A stretch of 49,781 nucleotides of DNA from Egerieenecus sp048201975 (GTDB lineage: Bacteria > Bacillota > Clostridia > Christensenellales > Aristaeellaceae), in NCBI GenBank assembly GCA_048201975.1, contig DBFBGQ010000077.1:1-49781 (forward strand). The letters run 5' to 3'. The notes beneath the pieces are model-generated. The model had not been told where the DNA came from, ran no database searches, and saw nothing but the letters and a program-made list of their open reading frames with translations. Every line of letters starts with the position of its first letter. The first letter of the stretch is position 1. A program made the position numbers and the translations under genes. Shown here in pieces: positions 39,152-47,998 of this stretch.

Positions 39152-41089
39152 TTATTCCAACTCAAACGCGCCGGTGTACAGGCGATAATAGGTGCCCTTC
39201 TTGGCGATCAGCTCGTCATGGCTGCCGCGCTCGATGATGCGGCCATGGTCCAGCACCATGATCACGTCGGAGTTTTGCACCGTGGACAGGCGGTGGGCGA
39301 TGACGAAGACCGTGCGGCCCTTCATCAGGTTATCCATGCCCTGCTGCACCAGGGATTCGGTGCGGGTATCAATGGAGGAGGTGGCTTCGTCCAGGATCAT
39401 CACGGGGGGATCGGCCACGGCGGCCCGGGCGATGGAGATCAACTGGCGCTGGCCCTGGCTCAAGCCGCTGCCATCCCCGGAGAGCACTGTGTTGTAGCCT
39501 TCGGGCAGCATTTCAATGAAGCCATCCGCATGCACCAGCCGCGCAGCGGCCTTGCATTCCTCGTCGGTGGCGTCCAGACGGCCGTAGCGGATGTTCTCCA
39601 TAACTGTGCCGGTGAACAGGTTCACATCCTGGAGCACCACGCCCAGGCTGCGGCGCAGGGAAGGCTTCTGGATCTTGGTGATGTTGATGCCGTCATAGCG
39701 GATCTTCCCGTCTGCAATGTCGTAGAAACGGTTGATCAGGTTGGTGATGGTGGTTTTGCCTGCGCCGGTGGCGCCTACAAAGGCCACCTTCTGTCCGGGC
39801 TCGGCCCACACGGTCACATCGTGCAGCACTTCCTTGCCTTCCTCATAGGCGAAGTCCACGTTTGCCAGGCGCACGTCGCCGCGCAGCTCGGTCAGCGTTA
39901 TCGTGCCGTCCTGATGGGGATGCCGCCAGGCCCACAGGTTGGTCTTTTCCTGGGTTTCCGTCAGGGTGCCGTCCTTTTCCCGGCGAACGTTGACCAGGGT
40001 GACGTAGCCGTGATCCTCTTCGCCCGGTTCGTCCATCAGGGCAAAGATGCGCTCTGCGCCGGCCATGGCCATGACCACGCTGTTCAGCTGCTGGCTCACC
40101 TGGGAAATGGGCTGAATGAAGTTCCGGCTCAGCTGCAGGAAGGCCGCGATGCCGCCCAGCGTCAGCACGCCCATGCCGCCAAGGGAGAGGTTGGGAACGC
40201 CGATGATCGCCATGGCGCCGCCGATAATGGCCAGCACAGCGTACATCAGGTGGCCCAGGTTGTTGTTCACCGGGCCCAGAATATTGGCATAGGAGTTGGC
40301 GCGGGTGGCGTTGTCGCACAGCTCATTGTTGCGGCGATTGAACTCTTCCATCGCCTTTTCCTCATGGCAGAACACCTTGACGACCTTCTGCCCGTTCATC
40401 ATTTCCTCGATGTAGCCGTTCACGCTGCCCAGGGAGGTCTGCTGGGCGATGAAGTATTTGCCGGAGTTGCCCGCAATTTTTGCCGTCAGCTTCAGGATCA
40501 GCACGGTGGCCAGCAGCACCACCAGCGTCAGCCATACGCTGATGGAGAGCATGGTGCAGAAAACGGCGATCACGGAAATGGCGGAGGCGAACACCTGCGG
40601 AATGCTCTGGGAGATCATCTGCCGCAGGGTATCCGTGTCGTTGGTGAAGTGACTCATGATGTCGCCAAAGGTGTGCGTATCAAAGTATTTGATGGGCAAA
40701 GTCTGCATGTGGGCGAACATGTCGTCCCGGATCTCCTTCAGCGTACCCTGGGCAATCACGGCCATGATGCGGTTGTAGAGCAGCGTAGCCAATACGCCGG
40801 ACATATATACCGCGGCCATCAGGCAGAGCATGCGGGACAGGCCGGAGAAATCCGGCGAGGGCTGGAGCAGCAGCGGCGCGATGTAGTCGTCAATCAGCGT
40901 CTGCAAGAAGCGGGACGCCACCACAGAAGCCACCGAGCTGATGATAATGCACACGGCGACGGCGACAAAGGACAGCTTGTATTTGCTGATATATTCCATC
41001 AGCCGCCGGATGGTGTTACGGTTCAGGTTTTTCAGTGCGCTGCCGGAGACGGGTTGGCCGCGCATGGGTCCGCGTCCCTTATTCATCAT
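39152..41089 (-). CDS. ABC exporter half-transporter with canonical ATPase site
   Basis: A 645-residue fused membrane/ATPase protein. Six membrane segments (about 45-350) precede a nucleotide-binding domain with Walker A VGATGAGKTTITNLI, signature LSQGQRQLISIARA and Walker B VMILDEATSSIDTRTE, with the catalytic Glu present. About 45 extra residues between the membrane part and the ATPase (EDHGYVTLVNVRREKDGTLT onward) resemble the insertion in BmrD-like subunits. The ATG at 41089 has AGGAGG eight bases upstream and overlaps the end of the partner gene by 11 bases. Together they should form a heterodimeric exporter of drugs or lipids. Confidence 0.93.
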   Translation of the reverse strand: MMNKGRGPMRGQPVSGSALKNLNRNTIRRLMEYISKYKLSFVAVAVCIIISSVASVVASRFLQTLIDDYIAPLLLQPSPDFSGLSRMLCLMAAVYMSGVLATLLYNRIMAVIAQGTLKEIRDDMFAHMQTLPIKYFDTHTFGDIMSHFTNDTDTLRQMISQSIPQVFASAISVIAVFCTMLSISVWLTLVVLLATVLILKLTAKIAGNSGKYFIAQQTSLGSVNGYIEEMMNGQKVVKVFCHEEKAMEEFNRRNNELCDNATRANSYANILGPVNNNLGHLMYAVLAIIGGAMAIIGVPNLSLGGMGVLTLGGIAAFLQLSRNFIQPISQVSQQLNSVVMAMAGAERIFALMDEPGEEDHGYVTLVNVRREKDGTLTETQEKTNLWAWRHPHQDGTITLTELRGDVRLANVDFAYEEGKEVLHDVTVWAEPGQKVAFVGATGAGKTTITNLINRFYDIADGKIRYDGINITKIQKPSLRRSLGVVLQDVNLFTGTVMENIRYGRLDATDEECKAAARLVHADGFIEMLPEGYNTVLSGDGSGLSQGQRQLISIARAAVADPPVMILDEATSSIDTRTESLVQQGMDNLMKGRTVFVIAHRLSTVQNSDVIMVLDHGRIIERGSHDELIAKKGTYYRLYTGAFELE

Positions 41090-42833
41090 CGCTGCTGCCT
41101 CCTTTCTGCTGGGTATAATAAACTTCCTGATAGATGGGGGAGGTGCGTAGCAGCTCCTCGTGGGTGCCAATGGCGGAAATCGCGCCGTTGTCCAGAATGA
41201 TGATCATATCCGCCTCCTGGACGGAGGAGATCCGCTGCGCGATGATCAGCTTGGTGGTGCTGGGCAATTCGTCGCGCATGGCTTTGCGGATCATGGCGTC
41301 CGTGCGGGTGTCCACGGCGCTGGTGGAGTCGTCCATGATGAGGATCTTGGGCTTTTTCAGCAGCGCCCGGGCAATACAGAGCCGCTGCTTTTGCCCGCCG
41401 GAAACGTTGGTGCCGCCCTGCTCGATGTACGTATCATACTTGGCCGGGAAGGTCTGGATGAATTCGTCGGCCTGGGCCTGCTTGCAGGCGTGGATCATTT
41501 CTTCATCGGTGGCGTTTTCATTGCCCCAGCGCAGGTTGTCCTTGATGGTGCCGGAGAAGAGCACGTTCTTTTGCAGCACGACGGCCACCTGGTTGCGCAG
41601 GGCCTCCAGGTTGTAGTCCCGCACGTCGTGGCCGCCCACGCAAACTCTGCCCTCCGTCACGTCATACAGCCGGGGAATCAGGTTGACCAGGGTCGATTTT
41701 GCGCTGCCCGTGCCGCCCAGGATGCCCACCGTAGCCCCGGAGGGGATGTGCAGGGAAACGTCCTTCAGGCTCAGGTGGTCCATGGCGCCGGAGTAGCTGA
41801 AGTTCACATGCTCGAAATCGATGCTGCCGTCGGGCACTTCCTGCAGGTTCTTCTCGCCGTCGTGCAGGTCGCTGCGCTCTTCCAGCACCTCGGCAATACG
41901 CTGGGCGCTGGCACGGGACATGGTCAGCATAACGAAAATCATGGAGAGCATCATCAGGCTCATCAGGATCTGCATCACGTAGGTGAGCATGCTCATAAGC
42001 TCGCCCGTGGAGAAGCCCGTGACGGGATCGCCGCCGGTGGTGACGATCAGCCGCGCTCCCACCCAGGAAATCAGGATCATGCAGGCGTACATGCAGAACT
42101 GCATCAGCGGCATGTTCAGGGACAGGAGCTTTTCCGCCTTGGAGAAGTCCTTGAAAATGCGGTTGGAGATGCCGTTGAATTTGTCGATTTCGAATTTTTC
42201 CCGCACGAAGCTCTTGACCACGCGGATACCGTGCAGGTTCTCCTGCACCACGGCGTTGAGCTTATCATAGGTGCGGAAAATGGTGGTAAAGAGGGGATGC
42301 ACCTTGGTGGTAATCAGGAACAGGCCAAGGCCCAGCACTGGAGTCACCAGCAGGAAAACCCATGCGACCCGCGCCTCGATGGAGAAGGTCATGATAAAGG
42401 CGAAGATCAGCATGACAGGCGAACGGAAGGCCATGCGGGTTACCACCAGGAAAGCGTTCTGCACGTTGGTCACGTCCGTGGTCAGCCGGGTAACCAGGCT
42501 GGCGGTGGAGAATTTGTCAATGCTGCGGAAGTTGAAAGTCTGGATGTTTTCATACATATCGTGGCGCAGGTTCCGCGCAAAGCCGCAGGAGGCGACGGCG
42601 GCGGTCCGGCCAGCCATGGCGCCAAAGAACAGGCTCAACGCGGCGGCGCACACCAGCAAGAATCCCCAGAAAAGAATCTGCTGCATGTTCTGCTCGTTGA
42701 TGCCGTAGTCCACCAGTTTGGACATGATCATGGGGATGAGGCATTCCATGGCGACTTCCATGATCATCAATAAAGGCGTCAGTAGCGTTGGTTTCTTGAA
42801 TTCGCGGATGCTTCCCGCGAGGCGTTTGATCAT
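41079..42833 (-). CDS. ABC exporter half-transporter with degenerate ATPase site
   Basis: A 584-residue half-transporter. Six membrane segments (about 15-310) include the coupling-helix region NLHGIRVVKSFVRE. In the ATPase domain Walker A is GGTGSAKSTLVNLI, the signature VSGGQKQRLCIARA, and Walker B ILIMDDSTSAVDTRTD, where the catalytic Glu is replaced by Asp. The switch histidine is Gln in IIAQRISSV. These changes are typical of the degenerate subunit of heterodimeric exporters such as BmrC or TM287. It starts at an ATG with AAGGAGG upstream, 87 bases after ftsH. Confidence 0.93.
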   Translation of the reverse strand: MIKRLAGSIREFKKPTLLTPLLMIMEVAMECLIPMIMSKLVDYGINEQNMQQILFWGFLLVCAAALSLFFGAMAGRTAAVASCGFARNLRHDMYENIQTFNFRSIDKFSTASLVTRLTTDVTNVQNAFLVVTRMAFRSPVMLIFAFIMTFSIEARVAWVFLLVTPVLGLGLFLITTKVHPLFTTIFRTYDKLNAVVQENLHGIRVVKSFVREKFEIDKFNGISNRIFKDFSKAEKLLSLNMPLMQFCMYACMILISWVGARLIVTTGGDPVTGFSTGELMSMLTYVMQILMSLMMLSMIFVMLTMSRASAQRIAEVLEERSDLHDGEKNLQEVPDGSIDFEHVNFSYSGAMDHLSLKDVSLHIPSGATVGILGGTGSAKSTLVNLIPRLYDVTEGRVCVGGHDVRDYNLEALRNQVAVVLQKNVLFSGTIKDNLRWGNENATDEEMIHACKQAQADEFIQTFPAKYDTYIEQGGTNVSGGQKQRLCIARALLKKPKILIMDDSTSAVDTRTDAMIRKAMRDELPSTTKLIIAQRISSVQEADMIIILDNGAISAIGTHEELLRTSPIYQEVYYTQQKGGSSDDE

Positions 42834-42870
42834 AAAGCGTTCTCCTCCTTCTCTTATCCATATTACACGC

Positions 42871-42907
42871 CTTCAAAGGCTGCCCCATGGAAGGACAGCC
42901 TTTGAAG
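42871..42907 (-). repeat. Inverted repeat between ftsH and the ABC exporter genes
   Basis: A perfect 12-bp inverted repeat CTTCAAAGGCTG (42871-42882) / CAGCCTTTGAAG (42896-42907) lies in the 86-base gap. No T-tract follows on the minus strand, so it may reduce rather than stop read-through, or protect the upstream mRNA. Confidence 0.6.
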
Positions 42908-42919
42908 GGGGATAACGTT

Positions 42920-44815
42920 TTAATGAACGGCGACTGGCTCCGCCGTTTCCTGGGGCAAGCCCTGCTGCATCAAGCGATTGAACTCCTCGCCGGTGAGCAC
43001 TTCCTTTTCGTAGAGCTCCTTGGCCAGGTAATCCAGCTGTGCCCGGTGGGCGGTCAGGAGGGATACGGCGCGCTCATACTGGGCCTTCACCAGCGCGATC
43101 ACCTTGCGGTCGATTTCTTCGGCCAGGGCATCGGAGCAGCTCAGGGATGTGTCTCCGCCCAGGTAAGCGTTTTGAACGGATTCCAGCGCCACCATGCCGA
43201 TGTCATCGTTCATGCCAAAGCGGGAAACCATGGCGCGGGCCAACTTGGTAGCCTGTTCGATGTCGTTGGATGCGCCGGAGGTAGCGGAGCGGAAGGCGAT
43301 CATTTCCGCGGCGCGGCCGGCGGTGAGGGTGCAGATCTTGTTTTCCAGCTCTTCCTGGGTCAGCAGGGTATGCTCGTCTTCATCCACCTGCATGGTATAG
43401 CCCAGCGCGCCGGAGGTCCGGGGAACAATGGTGATTTTCGTCACCGGCGCGGAAGCCTTTTGCAGCGTTGCCACCATGGCGTGCCCCACCTCGTGGTAGC
43501 TGACCACGGCCTTTTCCCTTTCGTTCAGCACCTGGTTCTTCCGCTTGAAGCCCGCCATGACGGTTTCGATGCTTTCCTCCAGGTCCTCCTGGATGACCTG
43601 GTCCCGGCCCATGCGCACGGCGCGCAGGGCGGCTTCGTTGATGAGGTTGGCCAGATCCGCGCCGGAGGCGCCGGCGGCCGCCCGGGCGATGGCCCGGAAA
43701 TCCACCCCGGAGGAGAGCTTGATTTTCTTGGCGTGAACCTTGAGGATTTCCTCGCGCCCCGTCAGGTCGGGAAGCTCCACGGGAATGCGCCGGTCAAAGC
43801 GGCCGGGGCGCAGCAGCGCGGGGTCCAGGATCTCGGGGCGGTTGCATGCGCCCAGAATGACGACGCCCTTGGATGCGTCGAAGCCGTCCATTTCCGTGAG
43901 CAGCTGGTTGAGCGTTTGCTCCCGCTCGTCGTTTCCAGTGATGCCCTTGGCGTCGCGCTTTTTACCAATGGTATCGATTTCATCAATAAAAACGATGCAG
44001 GGGGCTTTTTCTCCGGCCTGCTTGAACAGATCACGGACCTTCGCCGCGCCCATGCCCACAAACATCTCCACAAACTCGGAGCCGGAGATGGAGAAGAAGG
44101 GCACGTTGGCTTCGCCGGCTACGGCCCGGGCCAGCAGCGTTTTGCCTGTGCCGGGGGGGCCCACCAGCAGCGCGCCCTTGGGCATGCTGGCGCCGATTTG
44201 CTGGTACTTCCCCGGATTGTGCAGGAAGTCCACGATCTCTTGCAAGGCCTCCTTGGCCTCATCCTCGCCGGCTACATCGGCAAACTTGACGCCGCCGTCC
44301 GCCTTCACATAGACCTTGGCGTTGCTCTTGCCAAAGGACATGAAGTTGCCGCCCATGCCGGATTTCTGCATCCGGCGCATGAGCAGGGCACCCAACCCCC
44401 AGCACAGCAGTAGCGGTAGCACCAGGTTCACCAGCAGCACCGTAAAAATGGAGGTTTCCTGCGGCCGTACCTGGGAGAACGTAGCCCCCGCCTCGTAGAG
44501 CCGGTCCACCAGCTCGGGGTCGTTCATGGCCACGGTATAATAGTAGTGCTGGGGCGTGCTGGAAACCAGCCATTCGGGCAAGCGGGAATCTCCGTCGCTT
44601 CCCGAGCGGCGGGTGTAGTAAATCACATCCTGCTCCACCTGCACCTTATCCACGTTCTTGGCGTTCAGATCGTCCAGAAACTGGTTGTAGGTAACCTCCG
44701 TCTGCTGATTCTGCACGCTGAAAAGCTGACTGTATACTACGCTGTTGAGGATCATCACCGCGACCATGGCGATGATGCATCCGATGATAATCTTTTTTCG
44801 CTTTTTCTCATCCAT
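42920..44815 (-). CDS. ftsH: ATP-dependent zinc metalloprotease FtsH
   Basis: Membrane-anchored AAA+ protease that degrades misfolded membrane proteins and selected regulators. The 631-residue protein has two membrane segments (about 9-28 and 122-145) flanking an extracytoplasmic domain, Walker A GPPGTGKT (219-226), Walker B IVFIDEID, the second region of homology NRPEILDPALLRPGRFDR, and the zinc site HEVGH (441-445). The ATG at 44815 is preferred to a GTG at 44827 that abuts the RBS. It overlaps the marR-type gene by eight bases, so expression is coupled to that regulator. Confidence 0.97.
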   Translation of the reverse strand: MDEKKRKKIIIGCIIAMVAVMILNSVVYSQLFSVQNQQTEVTYNQFLDDLNAKNVDKVQVEQDVIYYTRRSGSDGDSRLPEWLVSSTPQHYYYTVAMNDPELVDRLYEAGATFSQVRPQETSIFTVLLVNLVLPLLLCWGLGALLMRRMQKSGMGGNFMSFGKSNAKVYVKADGGVKFADVAGEDEAKEALQEIVDFLHNPGKYQQIGASMPKGALLVGPPGTGKTLLARAVAGEANVPFFSISGSEFVEMFVGMGAAKVRDLFKQAGEKAPCIVFIDEIDTIGKKRDAKGITGNDEREQTLNQLLTEMDGFDASKGVVILGACNRPEILDPALLRPGRFDRRIPVELPDLTGREEILKVHAKKIKLSSGVDFRAIARAAAGASGADLANLINEAALRAVRMGRDQVIQEDLEESIETVMAGFKRKNQVLNEREKAVVSYHEVGHAMVATLQKASAPVTKITIVPRTSGALGYTMQVDEDEHTLLTQEELENKICTLTAGRAAEMIAFRSATSGASNDIEQATKLARAMVSRFGMNDDIGMVALESVQNAYLGGDTSLSCSDALAEEIDRKVIALVKAQYERAVSLLTAHRAQLDYLAKELYEKEVLTGEEFNRLMQQGLPQETAEPVAVH

Positions 44816-45305
44816 GCAGGTTTTCACCTTCTTTCGTTGTGGTCATTGCCTGGAGGCAAGGGCAATCCTCTTCGCCTATGGCCTCCAGGGCGTTTTGGTA
44901 AATTCGGACCAGCAGCCGGCGCAACTCCCGGAGATCCTCCTGGGATAGGCCCTTGTTCAGCTGCCGCTCCAGCGTGGCGCGGCGGGCGACTGCCTCGTCC
45001 ACTAGCGCCCGGCCTGCGGGGGTAAGGGCGACTTCCTTGCGCCGCTTATCCTTTTGGCTCATGGCCGTCGTTACCAGTCCCTTGGCTTCCAGGCGTTTCA
45101 ACAGCCCCACTACCGTGGGGTGGGAAACGCCGAACCGCGCTTCAATGTCCTTTTGGCAGCAGCGCTGTTCCGGAGCATGGGCAATATAGATAATCACGCG
45201 CATCTGACTGAATGTCACGGTTTTCAAACCCTGATCCGCGTTCTTTCCGATGGCCGTACTAATCCGTTTGAGGAGGAAGCCCACATCCAAGTCTTCCTCG
45301 CCCAT
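44808..45305 (-). CDS. MarR-family transcriptional regulator
   Basis: A 165-residue winged-helix repressor. The DNA-binding segment CQKDIEARFGVSHPTVVGLL and the wing KDKRRKEVALTPAGRALVDE are diagnostic. Two cysteines occur together (QRCC at the start of the recognition region) and two more near the C-terminus (CPCLQ), which could make it redox-sensitive; that is inference. The ATG at 45305 has AGGAGATGAGG upstream. A palindrome just downstream of its promoter suggests that it represses its own operon, which continues into ftsH and probably the ABC exporter. Confidence 0.92.
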   Translation of the reverse strand: MGEEDLDVGFLLKRISTAIGKNADQGLKTVTFSQMRVIIYIAHAPEQRCCQKDIEARFGVSHPTVVGLLKRLEAKGLVTTAMSQKDKRRKEVALTPAGRALVDEAVARRATLERQLNKGLSQEDLRELRRLLVRIYQNALEAIGEEDCPCLQAMTTTKEGENLHG

Positions 45306-45329
45306 GACCTCATCTCCTTTCCCTATTGT

Positions 45330-45371
45330 GTAGCACGCTACGATTATACGGGGAAACCGGAGAATTGTCAA
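45330..45371 (-). promoter_or_regulatory. Consensus promoter and operator of the MarR-FtsH operon
   Basis: On the minus strand TTGACA (45366-45371) and TATAAT (45343-45348) are both perfect and separated by 17 bases. GTAGC-AC-GCTAC (45330-45341), a 5-bp inverted repeat with two-base centre, lies at about +1. A perfect promoter with an operator at the start site is the usual layout of a MarR-type autorepressed gene. Confidence 0.8.
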
Positions 45372-45476
45372 CGGATTCCAGCGGAATTCGCAATTCGTTC
45401 ATATTTCCGCATTCAGGGAGGGACGGCCCGGAAACCGTCACGATTTCATCATAAAGGAAAAATATGAACACAATGC

Positions 45477-45495
45477 AAACTTTCCATGAAAGTTT
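45477..45495 (+). promoter_or_regulatory. Palindrome upstream of the second two-component system
   Basis: AAACTTTC-CAT-GAAAGTTT is a perfect 8-bp inverted repeat ending 12 bases before the -35 box. The overlapping CTTTCC and GTTTCC direct repeats are 11 bases apart, as expected for an OmpR-family activator. A further pair, GTTCATATTTCC (about 45397-45408) and GGAAAAATATGAAC (about 45456-45469), forms a long-range inverted repeat in the same region. Confidence 0.5.
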
Positions 45496-45506
45496 CCGGC
45501 AGCGGC

Positions 45507-45535
45507 TTGCATGCGGGAGGCCGGGCGGCTATGAT
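45507..45535 (+). promoter_or_regulatory. Promoter of the second two-component system
   Basis: TTGCAT (45507-45512) and TATGAT (45530-45535) are separated by 17 bases, with the start codon 25 bases further on. Confidence 0.7.
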
Positions 45536-45559
45536 AATAGCTGATGAGGTGAGCGTTTC

Positions 45560-46228
45560 ATGCGGATTCTTCTGGCAGAGGACGAGCGCGCCATGGCGGA
45601 AGCGGTGGCGGATATATTGACCTATCATCAGTACAGCGTTGATACGGCGCTGCGTGGGGACGAAGCGCTGAAAATGATTCTTGCGGGCGGTTACGACGGC
45701 GTCATTCTGGATGTGATGATGCCGGGGATGGACGGTATGCAGGTGCTGGCGGAGATGCGCCGCCAGGGGGTGCGCACCCCGGTGATGTTCCTGACGGCCA
45801 AGGGCGAGGTGGAGGACAAGGTGGCAGGCTTTGAGCTGGGCGCCGACGATTATCTGACGAAGCCCTTTGCCATGGCGGAGCTGCTGGCGCGGGTGAAAGC
45901 GATGCTGCGCCATGGGGGAAACGTGGAAAGCCTGGGAGCCGGCTGCCTGCGCCTGGATACCGCCAGGGCCGCGCTGTGCTGCGGCGCGCAGTCCCAGCCG
46001 CTCAGCCGGTTGGAGTACAAGCTGATGGAGCTGTTCATCAGCAATCCCGGCCACATTTTCTCAGCGGACGCGCTGCTTAGCCGCGTGTGGGGCATGGACT
46101 CCGACGCGGAGATTGGCACGGTATGGGTCTATATCTCCTACCTGCGCAAAAAGCTTGCCTCCCTGGGCGCTGCGGCGGCCATACGCTCCAAGCGCGGGGT
46201 GGGGTATTATCTGGAGGTGGAAAAGTGA
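45560..46228 (+). CDS. OmpR-family response regulator
   Basis: A 222-residue response regulator. The receiver domain has D51 in VILDVMMPGMDG, T in MFLTAKGE and K in LTKPF. The C-terminal winged helix contains SRLEYKLMELFISNPGHIFS and VWVYISYLRKKL with RGVGYYLE. The ATG at 45560 follows GAGGTGAG. Its stop overlaps the kinase start codon (GTGA), so regulator and kinase are coupled. It diverges from the MarR-FtsH operon, whose expression it could also affect. Confidence 0.95.
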   Translation: MRILLAEDERAMAEAVADILTYHQYSVDTALRGDEALKMILAGGYDGVILDVMMPGMDGMQVLAEMRRQGVRTPVMFLTAKGEVEDKVAGFELGADDYLTKPFAMAELLARVKAMLRHGGNVESLGAGCLRLDTARAALCCGAQSQPLSRLEYKLMELFISNPGHIFSADALLSRVWGMDSDAEIGTVWVYISYLRKKLASLGAAAAIRSKRGVGYYLEVEK

Positions 46229-47472
46229 TCCGCATGCTGCGCCGCCGCTTCATCTGGGGCGCCATGGCGGCCTTTTCCATCTTGCTTGCGCTGGTGATCA
46301 GCGGCATGATCATTTTCAGCTACATGGCCCTGGAGCGGGATTCGGACCGCTTTATGGCCATGATGCTGGACGGGGTTTCCGGCTATTCCCAGCCGGCGTC
46401 GCCGTCCATGTTCGGCTATGAGCCGGGGGAGCGGATGTTTCCGGCCGGCTTTTACGATATAGCCACCGACGCCACCGGGGAGATCGTGTCCGTCACGTCC
46501 CGCGGCATTCTGGAGGACGCGGAGATCGCCGTGCAGACCTATGTGGCGCAGATCCTGCGCACGGACGGGGAAAGCGGAAAGGTGGGCGCGTACAAGTACC
46601 TGGTTTCACGCCAGGCGGACGGCTCAGCGCGGATGATTCTGCTGGACAACGCCATCGCCCTGCAGGGGCTGTACAATACGCTTCGGGGAGCGCTGGCGGT
46701 GGGCGCGATTTGCTGGGTGCTGCTGCTGCTGATTCTCCAGCCGGTGGCCTCCAAGGTGGCCCGCTCCTACGAGCGGCACATGGAGCGGCAGCGCCAGTTC
46801 ATCACCAACGCCAGCCATGAGATGAAGACGCCGGTGGCGATTATGCTGGCCAACCTGGACGCCCTGGAGCTGCACAGCGGCGAAAGCCGCTGGAGCGGGA
46901 ACATTCGCGCGCAGATTGGCCGAATGAGCGATATGCTCCGCCAACTGCTGATGCTGGCGCGCATGGACGAGCGTCAGTTCCAGGCTCGGGAGCGGCTGGA
47001 CTTTGCAGCCCTGGTGGGAAGCGCCCTGGAAGCATGCCAGGAGCGCATGGAAGCCCGGCGTTTGGTGCTGCATGCGGAAATCCCTGCGAAGCTTCTGCTG
47101 CGGGGCAACCGGGAGGCGCTGGAACAGCTGTTGGTGGTGCTGCTGGACAATGCCGTCCAGTATGCCAATGCGGGCGGCCGCCTGACCGTCCGGCTGCAAC
47201 AGTGCCGGGGCCGGGCGCGGCTGATTCTGGAGAACACGGTGGAGCGCCTCCCGGACTGCGAGCCGGATGCGCTGTTTGAGCGCTTTTACCGAGGGGATAC
47301 GGCCCACACGCAAAGCAGCGGAGGCTGTGGGGTGGGCCTCTCCGCGGCGAAAAGCATTGTGCAGATGCACGGCGGACGCATCCAGGCCAGCTATCCGCAG
47401 CCGGACGCGCTGCGCATCCTGTGCGAATTGCCCCTGGGAGGTCGGGGTCGCCGCTTGCGCAGCGGAACGTAA
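46225..47472 (+). CDS. Sensor histidine kinase
   Basis: A 415-residue membrane kinase. Membrane segments lie at about 12-34 and 155-172 and flank an extracytoplasmic region of about 115 residues. HisKA carries H198 in ITNASHEMKTPVAIM, and HATPase_c has N box LLDNAVQYAN, F box ALFERFYRGD and G2 GCGVGLSAAKSI. The D-box glycines of the usual G1 motif are not obvious (RLILENTVERLPD), so ATP binding may be atypical, as in some small Bacillota kinases. The GTG at 46225 is supported by GGAGG seven bases upstream; an ATG at 46234 is the alternative. Confidence 0.9.
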   Translation: MIRMLRRRFIWGAMAAFSILLALVISGMIIFSYMALERDSDRFMAMMLDGVSGYSQPASPSMFGYEPGERMFPAGFYDIATDATGEIVSVTSRGILEDAEIAVQTYVAQILRTDGESGKVGAYKYLVSRQADGSARMILLDNAIALQGLYNTLRGALAVGAICWVLLLLILQPVASKVARSYERHMERQRQFITNASHEMKTPVAIMLANLDALELHSGESRWSGNIRAQIGRMSDMLRQLLMLARMDERQFQARERLDFAALVGSALEACQERMEARRLVLHAEIPAKLLLRGNREALEQLLVVLLDNAVQYANAGGRLTVRLQQCRGRARLILENTVERLPDCEPDALFERFYRGDTAHTQSSGGCGVGLSAAKSIVQMHGGRIQASYPQPDALRILCELPLGGRGRRLRSGT

Positions 47473-47521
47473 TCCCCCGGCGCACAGACGGCGGAGCGAG
47501 AAAGTTTTTTTGAAAAAACCC

Positions 47522-47551
47522 TTGCGTCGCATGCGAGAAATATGCTATAAT
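47522..47551 (+). promoter_or_regulatory. Promoter of rplS
   Basis: TTGCGT (47522-47527), an 18-base spacer and an extended -10 TGC-TATAAT (TATAAT at 47546-47551). The leader of about 75 bases could pair GACA (47561-47564) with TGTC (47579-47582), possibly a ribosomal-protein leader; not confirmed. Confidence 0.75.
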
Positions 47552-47632
47552 CCTCTTTGTGACATACGGGCGTTCCGCTGTCAGGTGTTGACTTGAGCAT
47601 GAACGTCTATGAGGGAAGGAGGAACACTTATC

Positions 47633-47983
47633 ATGAGTGAGATTATTCGTTCGATCGAGCAGAAGCAACTCCGTACCGATCTGCCCAAGATCAGCGTTGG
47701 CGACACCGTTCGGGTGTGGGTCAAGGTTGTGGAAGGCAGCCGCGAGCGTCTGCAGGCGTTCGAGGGCGTTGTGATTGCCATGCGCAATGGCGGCGTGCGC
47801 GAAACCTTTACGGTGCGCCGCGTTTCCTACGGCATTGGCGTGGAGCGTACGTTCCCCATGCATTCTCCCCGCGTGGATCATGTGGAGATTATCCGCAGCG
47901 GTAAAGTGCGCCGCGCAAAGCTGTACTACCTGCGTAACCTGCAGGGCAAGGCGGCCAAGCTCAAGGAAGTCAAGCGCGTGTAA
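47633..47983 (+). CDS. rplS: 50S ribosomal protein L19
   Basis: Large-subunit protein at the 30S-50S interface. The 116-residue sequence has RTDLPKISVGDTVRVWVKVV, RLQAFEGVVIAMRNGGVRET and the C-terminal RRAKLYYLRNLQGKAAKLKE, all diagnostic. The ATG at 47633 has GGAGG at good spacing. Here it has its own promoter and terminator, whereas in many bacteria it lies behind rpsP-rimM-trmD. Confidence 0.97.
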   Translation: MSEIIRSIEQKQLRTDLPKISVGDTVRVWVKVVEGSRERLQAFEGVVIAMRNGGVRETFTVRRVSYGIGVERTFPMHSPRVDHVEIIRSGKVRRAKLYYLRNLQGKAAKLKEVKRV

Positions 47984-47998
47984 GGCAAAGGGCCAAGG

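Noticed and set aside
39218..42773. Two plus-strand frames of more than 500 codons opposite the ABC exporter genes
   Set aside because: Antisense shadows; the exporter genes have complete ATPase motifs and good RBSs.
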